Assembly (NCBI GenBank): GCA_029948255.1
Contig: JALIZF010001939.1
Coordinates: forward strand, 2,939,501-3,003,500
Direction of reading: 5' to 3'
From: Telmatactis stephensoni
Taxonomy: Eukaryota; Cnidaria; Anthozoa; Actiniaria; Isophelliidae
DNA: 64,000 nucleotides
Shown here: in pieces, positions 1-11,932 of the stretch
Numbering within the stretch: position 1 is the first letter of the stretch
Layout: every line of letters begins with the position of its first letter
Program-made: the position numbers and the translations under genes
Notes under the pieces: generated by a model
Told to the model about the DNA's origin: nothing
Database searches by the model: none
Seen by the model: only the letters and a program-made list of their open reading frames with translations

Positions 1-120
1 ATAATATTCATCGAAACATTTCAACCAATCAGAGCGCGCGTATGATTCAATGACGTCATCTATGCATGTGTACTGTAATCACACACGGTTCTCGACCAAT
101 CAGAGCGCGCGTAATATACC
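1..120 (-). repeat. CCAAT/CRE-motif repeat, partial copy
   Basis: The sequence is the reverse complement of copies at 62770 and 63395: 'accaatcagagcgcgcg' twice, with TGACGTCAT between. It lies in the WDR35 intron. Confidence 0.75.
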
Positions 121-276
121 AATAATGATATAAAACACCATAGCATCGCCTTTAATGAGCTTAGGGTGTTCTTGCAGTGTGCCAACTTTTTGACTAGCAT
201 GTATATCTGGAATTTTGCATGTGACGACCTGTGTATATATATTCTCAAATTTATGTCAATACTTTTTATTTAATAG

Positions 277-3200
277 TCGTGTGGCAGTTATTGATATCTC
301 TGGAGTTTTAACCTTCTTTGACTTGGTAAGTAGCAATTGCAGATGCTGACTGTGATTCTTTTGATATATGTAAGCTTCATTGAAAGTTTTGACATTTATG
401 AGAAAAACGATAATTTACGCTGTTTTCTTTCTTTCATCTTTAGGAAGCGCGCCGTATTGATCCAACAAGAAATGAAACAGTCGTTGGTGAACACTTGAAG
501 TTTGAAAGAAAAGACGTGTGGGACATGAAATGGGCTGATGTACGTACAAACGACACTGGCGAAAAATACATTGCGCATGTTCGAAAATTCGGCGGGAATT
601 CGTAGACGCGTTTGTGTTTTCGTTCGTTTCGATTCGACAGTCGTGTGTTATGCGAATTTCTCGTGTGTTTTATTTGAGCAGGGAAAGAGAACAACTAAAG
701 CGATGTCTTAGGAAAAAAATAAGCACTAACTTTTCACGGACAGCCTTAACTTTCAAGGTTTACTAAACCTCCAATGGTTCTTTTTAACACTTCCGAGTAT
801 GCGGAATGCAATTTTCATCCATGTACGTACAAACACTTCATCAACTAAGATACCCTATATGGTCTTTTTAATAAATTTAATTTGCAGTTATAGAAATAGC
901 TTTGATTCATGGCTACAAAGTATGACAAAGAAAAGTATCTTTGTTGATAATACTTTTATTTCTCGATTTTCGTGATGTCAAAATGCAAAATTGTCACGAA
1001 AAAAGTGTCACTTATTAAAGGGAGTTACAATGTGACTTTTTAGCCAAATCGCGACATCAAAGTGTCGCAAAATATACGATCTTCAAAAACCGAAATCAAC
1101 ATGTCACGAAAATTTCATGTGATGAGACACTCGGAGGTATTTATAATTAAAAAGGTTGGTTCTTTACCTACATAAAGACAGTATAATTACTGTTCATTTA
1201 CGTGTATACGTAGTTGAGTGAAGTAAGGTTCTTGCTTTCCACAGGATAACAGTGAACTATTTGCAATGATGGAGAAGACCCGTATGTACATTTTCAGAAA
1301 CTTGGATCCTGAGGTAAGTTTGCACTCACATTGACATGACTACAATCTAATTATAGAGTTTCAGCTAGTTTTATCCAAGATTTTTTATGTCATATCAAAT
1401 TCTCAAGAAAATCCCAAGTTGGTGGTCCAAGTAGTACCCCTTGAGGTTCTCATTGAAAGTGGTCAACTAGTAATTGACGCCACTCTTGATATCTATGACA
1501 AATATTCATTACAAGCGCGGGTACTTTGAGTGATGCGTGCATCTTTCATATCTATTTCTCAAGAAGAGATTGTCTATATCAAGAAGTGGCCCAAGCAGTA
1601 ACGCTTGAGGTACGCCACTGTTAATATTTATGACAGAACGAGCACATTGTTTTGCTTAGGACATCGAAAATAATGAATCTATTTTCAAGAAGAAATGTGT
1701 TTTCAATTGTGGTTCTAGTAATAATCCTTGAACTACCCCACACTGTTGAACAAATTTTGGTCATACAGCTTTTAACAATCACTGTAATTGTTTTTCTAGG
1801 AACCTATTCTTAGTTCAGGGTATATCTGTCAGTTTAATGATCTTGAAGTCAAAGCTGTGCTCTTGGATGAAATCATGAAGGTAGCTTTAATATATGATTG
1901 TTATCGTGAACTGGTTGTGTTGATTGTCATTTGTACCATCTTCGTTCTTGTTGGTAGCTGTAGCGGTCCTATAAACTGGGCCCCGGGCTTCGTTTGAAAT
2001 TCAATATGACGGCACTTTTATGAGTTCAAATGTTATTGAAAACACTATTCAGCACCAAACTCAAAGTAGCGTGACTTGCTCTTGTAAAGTCAATTCATGG
2101 GTAAAGTTTACTGTGTTTGCGTGCTTCCTTAAACTAACCGTTTCAACTATCAGACCCGCGCGTGTCAATAAACAAGCTGCTGGTCTGCGTGATTAGGAAG
2201 GTAGTCTTCTTTGATTTCATTTCGACTGAATGTAATGATTCTAAGTTTAACAAAGTCCCCTATAATCGCTAGTAAATCAACGGATGCGTCGAGCTTGGGC
2301 TACCTGTGATTTTATTATTGCGCAGTCGACCCATGCGCAAATAATCAGAGGAAAACATTTTAGGAAGGCCTGAAAGAGGGAAAAAGAGAGAAGAAAAAAT
2401 TAAGGAAATATTTGGAGTGAAAAAAAGAAAAAGAAAAATTTGCTTCTGCCGAGGCTCGAACCCGCGACCCCAAAAGGCAAAAAAATCCCGGACAATGCAT
2501 CCAGACACCAGAGGAGCTGAATCATCGCATTGATTTACGGTACGGCTGAAGATTTCGGCCCCAACCCCGTTATCCTTCGGCAGAACACAAGTTATAACGC
2601 TAACCCGGCAAGCCGGGCCAGTGAGGGAGAAATTAGCCGGGTCCTAGTCCATTTGTAGCTAATTCCACGCGTTGCGCCACTGCGTCCTACGGATGACGTA
2701 GCAGCAAAATTTTGGTACTTATAGTAGTCCAGTCTGAACAATAGCCATTGTTGTGTAGATTTATGTTAAATTGTCCTTTGGGAATCACTGGTGCACGGGA
2801 CGAGAAAGTTGCGCTAATGAATTCATAACATCACAGGGAGCCCAAGCTTCAAATGCAGCTCAAACCAACTCTAAACCATTAAACTTTATAGCATGTAAAA
2901 CTTTAACACTTGTATGCAATTTTGGCAATTATTTGCGATATTTTAAGTCGCATATATGATAATTAGATTTCACAAGTGGTAAGCTTGGGCTTCCTGTGGT
3001 AACATTACATTCAGTTTGCAAATAAGGGCCCGTTTACATGAAGGCGAGCTGTCCCTGGTAGCAGGGATTACTCGCCAATAGTCAGGGGTAGTCAATAAGA
3101 TGACTGTAAATGGATATTGCCAATCAGTCTACGATCAATTTTCTCAGTCACGCATTTATTATGTATATAATTTGTAGGACCCGGATCATCCAGCGAAAGA

Positions 3201-6200
3201 AAACATGATTGACCTTGAAGTCAAGGTGAGCATATGTTGGTATTAGTGCTTGTTGCTGGCCAATGCTACTATTAATATTACCGTTATTAATTACCGTTGT
3301 TGTTTACAGTCTTTACGAGATGCCCGTGACTTATTAGAGAAGGTTGGCATACCCGATGCTTATCAATTCATAGAAGACAACCCCCACCCTAGACTGTGGT
3401 AAGTGATGATGGTGATTGCTGTAAAAAAGGACAATTATTCAAACATATCCATATGGAAATGATTTTGCGGTAGTGCCTAGCCAACAGTCTCGCCTACGCC
3501 CACCCCCCACCCCTTCGGCTTCCTAAAGAGGACTATTTGTCTCTGACAGAAGGATGCCTTGTTCATGTAGATGACCTTAGAGGGGGGCTGACTGAGCATG
3601 TACACATTCTGACACTCTCGTGTGCCTTAATTTCTTTGCCTTAGTGTGTAGTTTATTGCACATGTAGTCCCTTGTCTAGAGCTGCTCAATTTCGAGAGAT
3701 ATATAGAAGAAATGATTTCAGCCATCTTTGTTTACCGTCGCTATGGCAACACAAATCCAAGTGAAATAGACAAAAATCAAAACTTTGATTCAAGTCCAAT
3801 AATTGGTGTAAAAACTGTTTTGGTTGGTCAAGAGTAAGTTGCTTAGCTCGCGAAGTGAAAAACGGAAGCATTGCCAATAAAAAACTATTTCGAGCCACCT
3901 TAAGATCTTGTCTTGAATTCTTTACTAGGCGCCTTCTTGCAGAGTCATCCTTGGAGAGACTGGAACTAGAAGTTGCTGATAAAGCATTTGTTAGATGTCA
4001 GGACTATCAAGGAATTCGATTTGTTAAAAGGCTGGCAAAACTTGATGTGAGTATATTGTGTGTATAGTATCTTAGTCTGCTGTTAGACTGACTGACTTAC
4101 TGAGAAAATGGATGAAGGAACGAACGAATGAAGAATTTAATAGAATGTATCCATCAATCGATCCACCAATGATAATAACACTTTATGCTTTTCAGGACGA
4201 GAGCAAGAAAAGGGCAGAAGTGGCCGCATATTTTAAACGATTTGAAGAAGCAGAACGACTGTACCTAGAAATGGATCGCAGGTAACGCGAGTGAGAAAGT
4301 CATGTTTGTGTGAAGATAAAACACCTTGATTGGCTGCATTCAATTGTGGGCTTGAGAGATCAAGTTTGGGAGGGGAGGGGGAGGAGAGCTGGGATTGTGG
4401 TGAGGGGTGGGGTGGGGGTGATAGTGGCTGTTTTCTTAGGTACTTCTTCTTTTCTGTCAGGGATTTGGCTGTTGAACTGCGACTTAAACTGGGAGACTGG
4501 TTCCGTGTTGTGCAACTCCTTAAAACAGGTGGAGCTGGAGGTAAGACTTGTCACACAATCTCTTGGGAGTAACACAATCAATTTAAAAGTCACGCTTTCC
4601 ATTCATAAGTCACTACATAGTGTCACGCAACCCATTAACGTCACGCCATAAATGTCACGCAATCTCGTTCATAGGTGATGATCAGTTACTCGAACAAGCA
4701 TGGAATGCTATTGGTGATTACTATGCTGATCGTCAAAAATGGCAGAATGCTGTCACGTACTATGTACAAGGTCGTAATCAAGAGAGATTGGCAGAGTGTT
4801 ATTACATGCTGGAAGATTATAGTGGTCTAGAAACTATGGCAAATAATCTACCTGAGAATCATAAACTCTTAAAAGTAAGCAAGAGACCATAATACTAAGA
4901 TAGTGGAACTCGCGGATTGATGTCTGTGCGATGTGCTTGGCGCTTAAGGTTATATTCTATAACAGGAAGTTGACGCCATATCGCGCGCGCAAGGCTTTCA
5001 AACAATTTAATTTTTACGGGCGCGCGAATACGAACCGCTTCTCTGGGAATCAAATTTCATTGTTTGTGCGCGCGATGGCGCTATATAGCACTATAGTTCG
5101 TGAGTAAATATCAGACTCCCCTTGTCCTCGTTTGTAGAGTACCCTCGCATATTACTATACAAATATTTTATATTTGTTATATGTTTAAAGGAAATTGCTG
5201 AAATGTTCAAGAGTGTTGGTATGTGTGAGCAAGCTGTGTTGGCATTCTCCAAGGTAATGTACAGACAGTTTTTCTAAGTTGTGTTCCCGTGTATACGTTT
5301 ATGCGTATATATGTCTACGTTTGCCAAATGCATCGAAAGTTCTGCACTTACATGAATTCACTGAACCTGTATACAAACCAAAAGGCTTTAACTGTTACGC
5401 TGCTGTTACACGGTGCAATTTCTCTTGCAACTTGCAACGCAACTCTTTCTTTGTCTTTGATAAAACTAGATATGTCAGCGGTCACGGCGCGCTCTGATTG
5501 GACATTTGCGACATTATTACATTGCAGGTTGCAGTAACTTCGCAATAATACGAAGAGCAGAAGTTCGTTCGATTTTTACTGACACGATCTGCAACGCGCA
5601 ATCACTTCTACAACTTGAATGAAATGAAGAAAAAAAAATAGCCTCGCGTAACGGGGTCTTAACGTTAACGTGTTGATGCGGGGACGAAGAAAGACGCACG
5701 GGGCATTTATAATATAATGTCAATTTCATTTCTGCTGATTTCTTATCTTTTTTTTAACATTGAACTTGGTTTATTTTTCATTAGGACGTAGATAGTTAAT
5801 GGTTTATGTTTTGTTTGTTTTCCAGACCAATAAAATCAAAGAAGCCATTGATTGCTGCGTTCATTTAAACCAATGGGATCAAGCTATCCAATTAGCTAAA
5901 GAACACAACGTTAAAGAGATTGACAAACTACTTGCTAAGTATGCGTCACATTTGCTGGAGAAGAACAAAATACTGAACGCAATTGAACTGTATCCTTAGC
6001 CATGCACCATCAGATTACTTAATCTTACATATTTGTATTTTATATCTTTGATCCTGGGATACAGGTTACGGACTACAGTCCAACCTCTTCGAAACGAGGC
6101 ATGTTGCTCGAAGGCCCGATAACTTTACGATAACTTTACGATACCTTTACGATAACTATACGATAACTTTGAAATAACTTTACGATAACTTTACGATACC

Positions 6201-9036
6201 TTTACGATAACTATACGATAACTTTGAAATAACTTTACGATAACTTTAAGATAACTTTATTTATGTGAAAAATTACGGAAGAGTCCGAGCACGAACACCC
6301 GTAAACTTTCAAATTGCAAATAACTTGCGCTTCGAGAAACACCCATAAACTTTATCGGGTTAGTTATTGGAGCTTTTGAGAAACGAGACCCAGGTGGTCA
6401 TTGTACAGAGGTTTGACTATATAGTAAATGTATGGGTTGGGCTGGCTATTGTGGAGTGGTGGAAATTGTACAGAGGGATCACTATAGTAAATGTATGGGT
6501 TGGATCAGTTGTGGAGACGGAAAATGATATGCTGTAACTTCAACACAGAGTAAATGTATGGATCAATGGTGACCGGACAGAATATGCTGGTCATTGTAAA
6601 GAGGTGTTCGTAGTACAGAGGTTTCAATATAGAGTAAATGAATGGATTGGACTGATGGCGGAGATGGAAATAAATACTGGTTATTGTAGAGAGGTGGTCT
6701 TTGTACATAGGTTTCAATATTGAGTGAATGTATAGGTTGAATCAAGAAAACGATGTGCTGGTCATTGTGGAGTGGTGGCCATTGTACAGGGTTTACAATA
6801 AAGAGTAAATGTAATATGGCTTCGACCTTTGTTTCCTTGACATGTTCATTTAGTTATCGTAAAGCTAATCATTTCATTGATGCAGCTAAGTTACTTTTTA
6901 AGGTAAGCAACAAACTAGTATTGTACTCAAAAGTTATAGTGACGATATGTATAAGAGTACACTTTATGGCGCATAGATTTGTCTGTAAATGCAATAAAAC
7001 GTACTGCTTTTACCCCTAATAATATCCTAATAATAATGCAGTTGCAGTAGCTCTATAAGTTCGTGCCGGCAAAAAACCACGCGTCTCCACTCTTCTCATT
7101 TTTCACTGTTCTCAAATTTTGTTTTCTTTCTCTTATAGTTAGCTAAAGACACTTCGAACCCAAAAACAAACCCTTTACGAGCGAAAAAGCTTTACGTTCT
7201 GGCTGCTTTACTGGTAAGTTAATGCTTTCTTTATCACCATATCTTTATCTTTATAACAGAATTTTCGGTGTTCCATTCCTTCCTTCCTTCCTTCCTTCCT
7301 TCTCTCTCCCCTTCCTTCCTCCCTCCCTCCCTCCTTCCTTCTGTCCTTCCTTTCTTTACCTCGCACCCTACTTAATGATTTCGTTGTTGTTTTTGTAGAT
7401 AGAAGAGTATCACGAACACGTCAAGAACACGAGTAGAAAGACAGCTGGTGGAGGAGAGAAACGTAAAACACGCGAGGTAACCAACACACTCAAAATCAAA
7501 GTTCCATCGCGATATTTTATAATTCTGTTTTACTGATCTCTTGTTTTCTTGTTACTAGTGGTTAGGAATCTATGACGAGGTACAGTAGGTTAGATGATAG
7601 TTTGCTAGTAAAGGTAGTATACGTTTTTATTGGTACACGATATAAGAGGGTTGCTTTACAATGATTTGCCGTTTAAACTGGTCCTTAAATTACGACACAT
7701 AACCAAATGATTGTGTAATAAAGGGTGGTAGTCTAAATGTAGAGTTGATCGTTTTATAGAAGATTCATTTATAGAGTTTAGTTCACCATAGTTTATTAAA
7801 AGGGTTGATTTAAGTAGTTGTTGAATAGGAAGAGCTTGTCTTATTCATCTTATAATTAAGGTCTCATTGTTCTTTGTAAAATTCAAGGTGTATAGCAGAG
7901 AAAACAAAGTAGATAGTACAAATGAACACCCATAGTACACATTAGAAATTGTTATTGTTGTTGTTTTCGTTTTACTGTATACTTATTCCATAAATCGGTC
8001 TGTTCGCTCCTCAGTTGGGCTTCCTGTGGTGGTGAGCGAGCAGCCAGTACAAATGAGTGTTATTGTCACTTGTCGACGTTTCGCTTTCTGTTGACAGGCA
8101 ACATCAGCTTTAGAAGGACTGCTTGAAGAAGACGCCATCGCTACTGAAGAGAGTAAGCTGATCGACAATGCCTGGCGAGGAGCCGAGGTAAGGTCGAAGT
8201 ACTCACGAAATTTGCCGACTATCCTCCGAAAGTAAACCTGAGCATTTATGTTCGTTTCTTCGTAATACGATTACCAATGACTAAAAGGCTTACTTTGTAT
8301 TTTTCTTTTTAGGCATACCATTTCTTCCTGTTAGCTCAAAAACAGCTTTATGAAGGATACATTGAAGCCAGTATGAAAACGGTATGATTGCAGTAACTTA
8401 AACACGTGTGACCTTTACCTTGACATATAAACATGTAACTATAGTAATCAATATCTTAGACACCTTATCGTCAGTTTGTACAATTAACGTGTTTCATGCC
8501 GTACATGGTAGCGGTGTTCGATCACATGCGCATTCTGTATGCGCATGGTCAACTACGATTTGCTGTATACATGACTGTAGAAACACTGAATCATCTGCGT
8601 CTGCCACCATGCGTCCTCGGAGACCCAGGGCGTCAGGGAGGGGGGAGGGGAGCGGAGGGGAAAGGAAAGAGGGGAAAAGGACGTCCTTTTCCCCTCTTTC
8701 CTTTCCCCTCCGCTCCCCTCCCCCTCCCTGACGCCCTGGCTCTCCGAGGACGGCCACCATGTGACACAAAGTGATTTGTGAAAGGGGAAGAAAGACAGCA
8801 TAGTACAGTTTACTTCGAAAGCCTGAAGAATGCATTTACAGACGTGAGGGGCGATCGTGTCGCAAGTCTTACTAATCATACCCTGGATGCCAGATCATTG
8901 TTTTGCGTCATGTTTCGTTGTATTCGGCCCTCTGTAGGAAGGGGAGGCGAAACAGAACCTCTTACACACAGGATATACAAATAAAAATTCCCTATCTCAT
9001 GAATGTATCATCATCATCATCATCATCATCATCATT

Positions 9037-9071
<35 letters not shown>

Positions 9072-9177
9072 TATCATCATTATCATCATCATCATCATCA
9101 TCATTATCATCATTATCATCATTATCATCATCATCATCATTATCATCATCATCATTATCATCATCATCATCATTATC

Positions 9178-9230
<53 letters not shown>

Positions 9231-9282
9231 CATTATCATCATCATCATTATCATCATCATCATCATTATCATCATCATCATT

Positions 9283-9317
<35 letters not shown>

Positions 9318-10834
9318 TACTATGATCATGCTTTAACCTCGATATATTTATTTGTCAGGCGTTACATTTACGTGAATATGAAGACGTTATGGATGCATCA
9401 TGTATATTCTCACTCCTTGCTCTTGCTAGCTGTGCTAACAGATCATTTGGAACTTGTTCTAAGGTTAGTGTTGATGGACTTCAAGGCTCCTTGGTCGTTT
9501 ATTCCCACACATACTTGGTTTGACTTCCATCTAATTTTGTGGCTCATTGTAGTTTGTACAGATACATAAGATGTAGCACTAATGAGGGAGGGGGTTAGTT
9601 AACAAATAGATTCCATTGGCCGTGCGTCTGTACTCTAATAGATGCACAGATGACGTCAGAATGTGTATGAGCGTTAAAATTGATGTTTTTGTTTGGCAGG
9701 CGTTCATTAAACTAGAGTTACTCGAGAACATTACAGATGAACAACGACAGGCTTATGAAGACCTTGCCCTGGAAATATTTACCAAGTAAGTCATACTTCA
9801 TGGGCGGGAACAAATATTGTCTTTAGATAAAATGTGTGTGTTCTTTTTCAACGTCTTTGATCTTGTGTGCTTAGTCTTGTACCACTTTTACCTCATACGT
9901 GACAGGGTCCACACAACAGAGTTGGGTTCCAATTTAATTGTAGTCATTTGAGTATATATAAGTCAGACCATACACCGGGATCTCCCTCCTCTTGCGTTGT
10001 TCCTAGCACCTCCTTGTACCACTTTTACCTCAAACGTGGCAGGGTCCACACATGCAACAGAGTTGGGTTCCAATATATTTGTAGTCATTTGAGTATATAT
10101 AAGTCAGACCATACACCGGGATCTCTCTCCTCTTGCGTTGTTCTACGCACCTCCTTAATTCCAAGGGCAAATTTATGAAATGCAAAAGATGCCTCAGATC
10201 TTCTATTCATCCCAGGCAAGACCGATCATTGTTTGAAGCCACGGGCTACTTGTCCTGACATAGGGAGCCCAACCAGGACTTACTATCACTATACTATTGT
10301 GTTTCAGACATTCACCTAAAGATTCTCGAGCTAACAAAGTTGAATGTACAAACTGTGAAACACTTATACCAGACTGGTAAGTAGACTTGGACTGATTGAC
10401 TGTCTTACCAAACTGTCTGTCTGTCTGACTGATTGACTGACTGAATGAACGAATAAATGGATGAAGAAAGGAAGGAAGGAATGGATGGATGAACGAATGA
10501 ATGGGTGAATGAATGAACGGATGAATGAATGAATGGATGGATGGATGATTGGCTGTATCTGTTCATCTGACTGACTATTAAACTGTTTAACTGACAAATT
10601 CTCATTCACTAATTTATTGTCTTGTCATATTGTCCTTATAATACTCTCCCTTCATCTTGCTAACACAGGAGCCAAATGTGCCCCAACTGTGATACTAAAT
10701 TCCCCACATGTGTGGTGACAGGTCGACCGTTAATGGACTATCAGTTCTGGATGTGTAGCATTTGTAAACACAGAGCCTATGAACAGGAAATCGCCTCCTT
10801 AAACGTCTGTCCTCTTTGCCATTCTCCTATCTAG
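277..10834 (+). CDS. WDR35: WDR35 / IFT121, intraflagellar transport A subunit (3' half, 21 exons)
   Basis: This is the C-terminal half of WDR35 (IFT121), a core subunit of the IFT-A complex that drives retrograde transport in cilia and import of ciliary membrane proteins. The joined exons read about 642 residues without a frame break to a stop at 10832-10834. They follow vertebrate WDR35 from the end of the second WD40 propeller ([13 protein letters not shown]) through [67 protein letters not shown] and [11 protein letters not shown] (the helical TPR-like region) to the C-terminal tail CPLCHSPI. The family is about 1,180 residues, so the start and both WD40 propellers lie left of the window. 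The tail has four CxxC pairs, giving two zinc ribbons. All donors are GT and all acceptors AG. The intron at 5990-6853 is U12-type. Identity is from remembered family sequence, not a search. Confidence 0.96.
2292..2851. mobile_element. Putative non-autonomous element with ~18-bp terminal inverted repeats
   Basis: 'gagcttgggctacctgtgat' at the left reappears inverted as 'atcacagggagcccaagctt' at the right. A tRNA B-box-like GGTCGCGGGTTCGAGCC lies inside on the minus strand (2452-2468). Solo end-like pieces recur at about 2981-3001 and 8013-8031. No clear target duplication. Confidence 0.45.
4880..5105. mobile_element. Foldback MITE, degraded copy starting 5 bp after a WDR35 exon
   Basis: The left end CAAGAGACCATAATACTAAG starts immediately after the GTAAG donor of the exon ending at 4874. 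The arms are much mutated and the right terminus cannot be recognised. Confidence 0.75.
5990..6853 (+). other. WDR35: U12-type (minor spliceosome) intron in WDR35
   Basis: The donor is GTATCCTTAG, matching the U12 donor consensus RTATCCTT; every other donor in the window is of the GTRRGT-like U2 kind. TTCCTTGAC at 6833-6841 matches the U12 branch-site consensus TTCCTTRAY, with its branch adenosine at 6840, 13 nt before the end of the intron, inside the tight 10-16 nt range of this class. The acceptor is AG. Splicing joins GAA CT to T TAT CGT and restores the conserved reading IELYRKAN. Phase 2 intron. Confidence 0.9.
6125..6830 (+). repeat. Minisatellites inside the U12 intron
   Basis: 6125-6250 holds a 55-bp unit ('ttacgataactttacgatac..') in just over two copies. 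6390-6830 holds five or six diverged copies of a unit with '(g/t)tacagaggttt..atagagtaaatgtatggg'. Confidence 0.65.
7276..7356 (+). repeat. TTCC/CTCC microsatellite
   Basis: A pyrimidine tract of CTTC and CCCT tetramers in a WDR35 intron. Confidence 0.85.
8612..8752. mobile_element. 141-bp near-perfect palindrome with 9-bp target duplication
   Basis: Arms of about 70 bp start CGTCCTCGGAGA and meet at a GGACGTCC centre. GCCACCATG at 8603-8611 and 8753-8761 is an exact direct repeat. The 9-bp duplication is the size made by Mutator-type transposases. It has one very purine-rich and one pyrimidine-rich arm. In a WDR35 intron. Confidence 0.88.
9006..9322 (+). repeat. TCA/TTA trinucleotide microsatellite
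   Basis: About 315 bases of TCA interrupted by TTA and a few CCA, ending 36 bases before a WDR35 exon. It creates long spurious His-, Ser- or Met-rich frames. Confidence 0.95.
9603..9675 (+). repeat. CCAAT/CRE-motif repeat, hairpin-arm fragment
   Basis: This piece carries 'attccattggccgtgcgtctgtactctaatagatgcacagatgacgtca', one arm of the hairpin seen whole at 12496-12665. It is in a WDR35 intron. Confidence 0.7.
9876..10155 (+). repeat. 137-bp tandem duplication
   Basis: 'cttgtaccacttttacctca' starts at 9876 and again at 10013. The two units match along their length, with a few substitutions and a small 'atgc' insertion. In a WDR35 intron. Confidence 0.85.
10395..10560 (+). repeat. GACT/GAAT/GGAT microsatellite
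   Basis: A stretch of imperfect tetranucleotide repeats (TGAC, GAAT, GGAT) in a WDR35 intron. Confidence 0.8.
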
Positions 10835-11290
10835 TCTGAACTATTGTCGACATTAAATGTTATTTAATTTAGAGAATTGTATATACTTCAGAATGTAGGG
10901 AGGTACACTTTGTTGTCTATTGTGTAATTATATCATTATTGAAGGTCATGGCTTGGGGTTTTAACATCCATATAAGTATATAACAGAAAAACAATTTTAA
11001 AAGAACACCGTGTCACTATATATGATAGTTTCTTGTACAAAGGCATTTTATTACAACATGTATAAAATCTAATCTGCGCTAAAGAAATATTAACTGAGAA
11101 AAGAATTGTCACTTAGAGTTATATAAGTTTTAGGGAAAGCATTTCATCTGCGTTGTTCGCGTTGTATAATGTAGCTCGGTGAAGTACAGAACTGTCAACA
11201 GTAGTCACACTGCAAAAATAGACCTTGTACATGTTTTAAAAATTAAAGTTAACTTATTGCAATAAAATTTTGCCTTATTTGTACAAAAAC
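10835..11290 (+). terminator. WDR35 3' untranslated region with candidate poly(A) signal
   Basis: After the stop codon the sequence is AT-rich and non-coding. AATAAA at 11261-11266, followed by T-rich sequence, is the best poly(A) signal in the first 450 bases. It would give a 3' UTR of roughly 450 bases. No transcript evidence is available. Confidence 0.45.
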
Positions 11291-11695
11291 AAATTCGCAC
11301 AAAAATTTTATTTTATTCATCCATGTTTTTATTCATTCATTTTTCATATTCTCATATTCATTTTTTTAATCTCTAAGTGCATGCAGCGTCTCTCCTCTAT
11401 ATGATAATTATTCAAACAATACTACCACCAGCCGGTTCATGAAAGCCTATTTGTGGTGGAAAAATAATAACAGATTTCCTGAGAACAGTAATAATCATTA
11501 TAATGGATTCTCAAGTTTTTTTCCTATGTCACAATGCTCGTTAATTCCATTCACTATATCCTGTTAACACCCAGCATGTAGCTATATTGATATCGAGTCG
11601 ATGGTGTTAATCTGCAAGCTTAACTGTGTACACATAACAAATGATTACAATCCCAATTGTGGATCAGTTATAAAACAACTAAACACCAAGAACAA

Positions 11696-11932
11696 ATGGT
11701 CGGGACTACAGCTGGTACTCAAGAGAAATTGCTCTTCAATTGTGAGGCACTAAAAATTGATTTAGCAATGGATAAGGAGATGTCATCAAAGTCTTCTCAC
11801 AAGGAAAAGAAGCCGTTTTTCACGAGGAGAAAGAATAGAGATGTCAAGTCTGGTGATATACAAAGAGGAGAGTTGCTGATCCATTTAATAACTTGCTGTT
11901 TCTTTTGTTGTTCGTGTGTTTGGTGGGCTTAG
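11696..11932 (+). CDS. Small open frame with Cys-rich C-terminus (doubtful)
   Basis: I do not recognise this frame. From an ATG at 11696 it encodes 78 residues: a charged, Lys/Arg/Ser-rich middle, then a hydrophobic, cysteine-rich tail ending ITCCFFCCSCVWWA. It could be a tail-anchored or lipidated micropeptide, or an exon of an unseen transcript, but a chance frame of this length is quite possible. Nothing around it shows a promoter or splice partner. Confidence 0.2.
   Translation: MVGTTAGTQEKLLFNCEALKIDLAMDKEMSSKSSHKEKKPFFTRRKNRDVKSGDIQRGELLIHLITCCFFCCSCVWWA

Larger units (their letters stand above)
277..10834 (+). other. WDR35: WDR35 exon map
   Basis: Exons read from splice sites and frame: 277-325, 444-539, 1245-1313, 1800-1880, 3178-3225, 3310-3398, 3929-4046, 4196-4281, 4461-4540, 4675-4874, 5191-5253, 5826-5989, 6854-6902, 7139-7213, 7399-7476, 8098-8187, 8313-8381, 9359-9463, 9700-9785, 10308-10376, 10669-10834. 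Each junction keeps the reading frame. Positions 1-276 are the intron before the first visible exon and hold a copy of the CCAAT/CRE-motif repeat. The longer introns hold mobile DNA: 1881-3177 (an inverted-repeat element), 4875-5190 (a foldback copy), 5990-6853 (minisatellites), 7477-8097 (nothing recognised) and 8382-9358 (a palindrome and a microsatellite). Confidence 0.9.

Noticed and set aside
6753..7019. 88-residue frame spanning a WDR35 exon
   Set aside because: Only 6854-6902 of it is exon; the rest is minisatellite intron and the following intron.
8408..8879. Overlapping frames of 90-110 residues on both strands with Gly/Arg/Pro-rich sequence
   Set aside because: They read through the 141-bp palindrome and its flanks; the same peptide appears from both strands, which is expected of a palindrome.
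8997..9569. Long poly-His, poly-Ser and poly-Met open frames
   Set aside because: They are all readings of one TCA/TTA microsatellite in an intron of WDR35.
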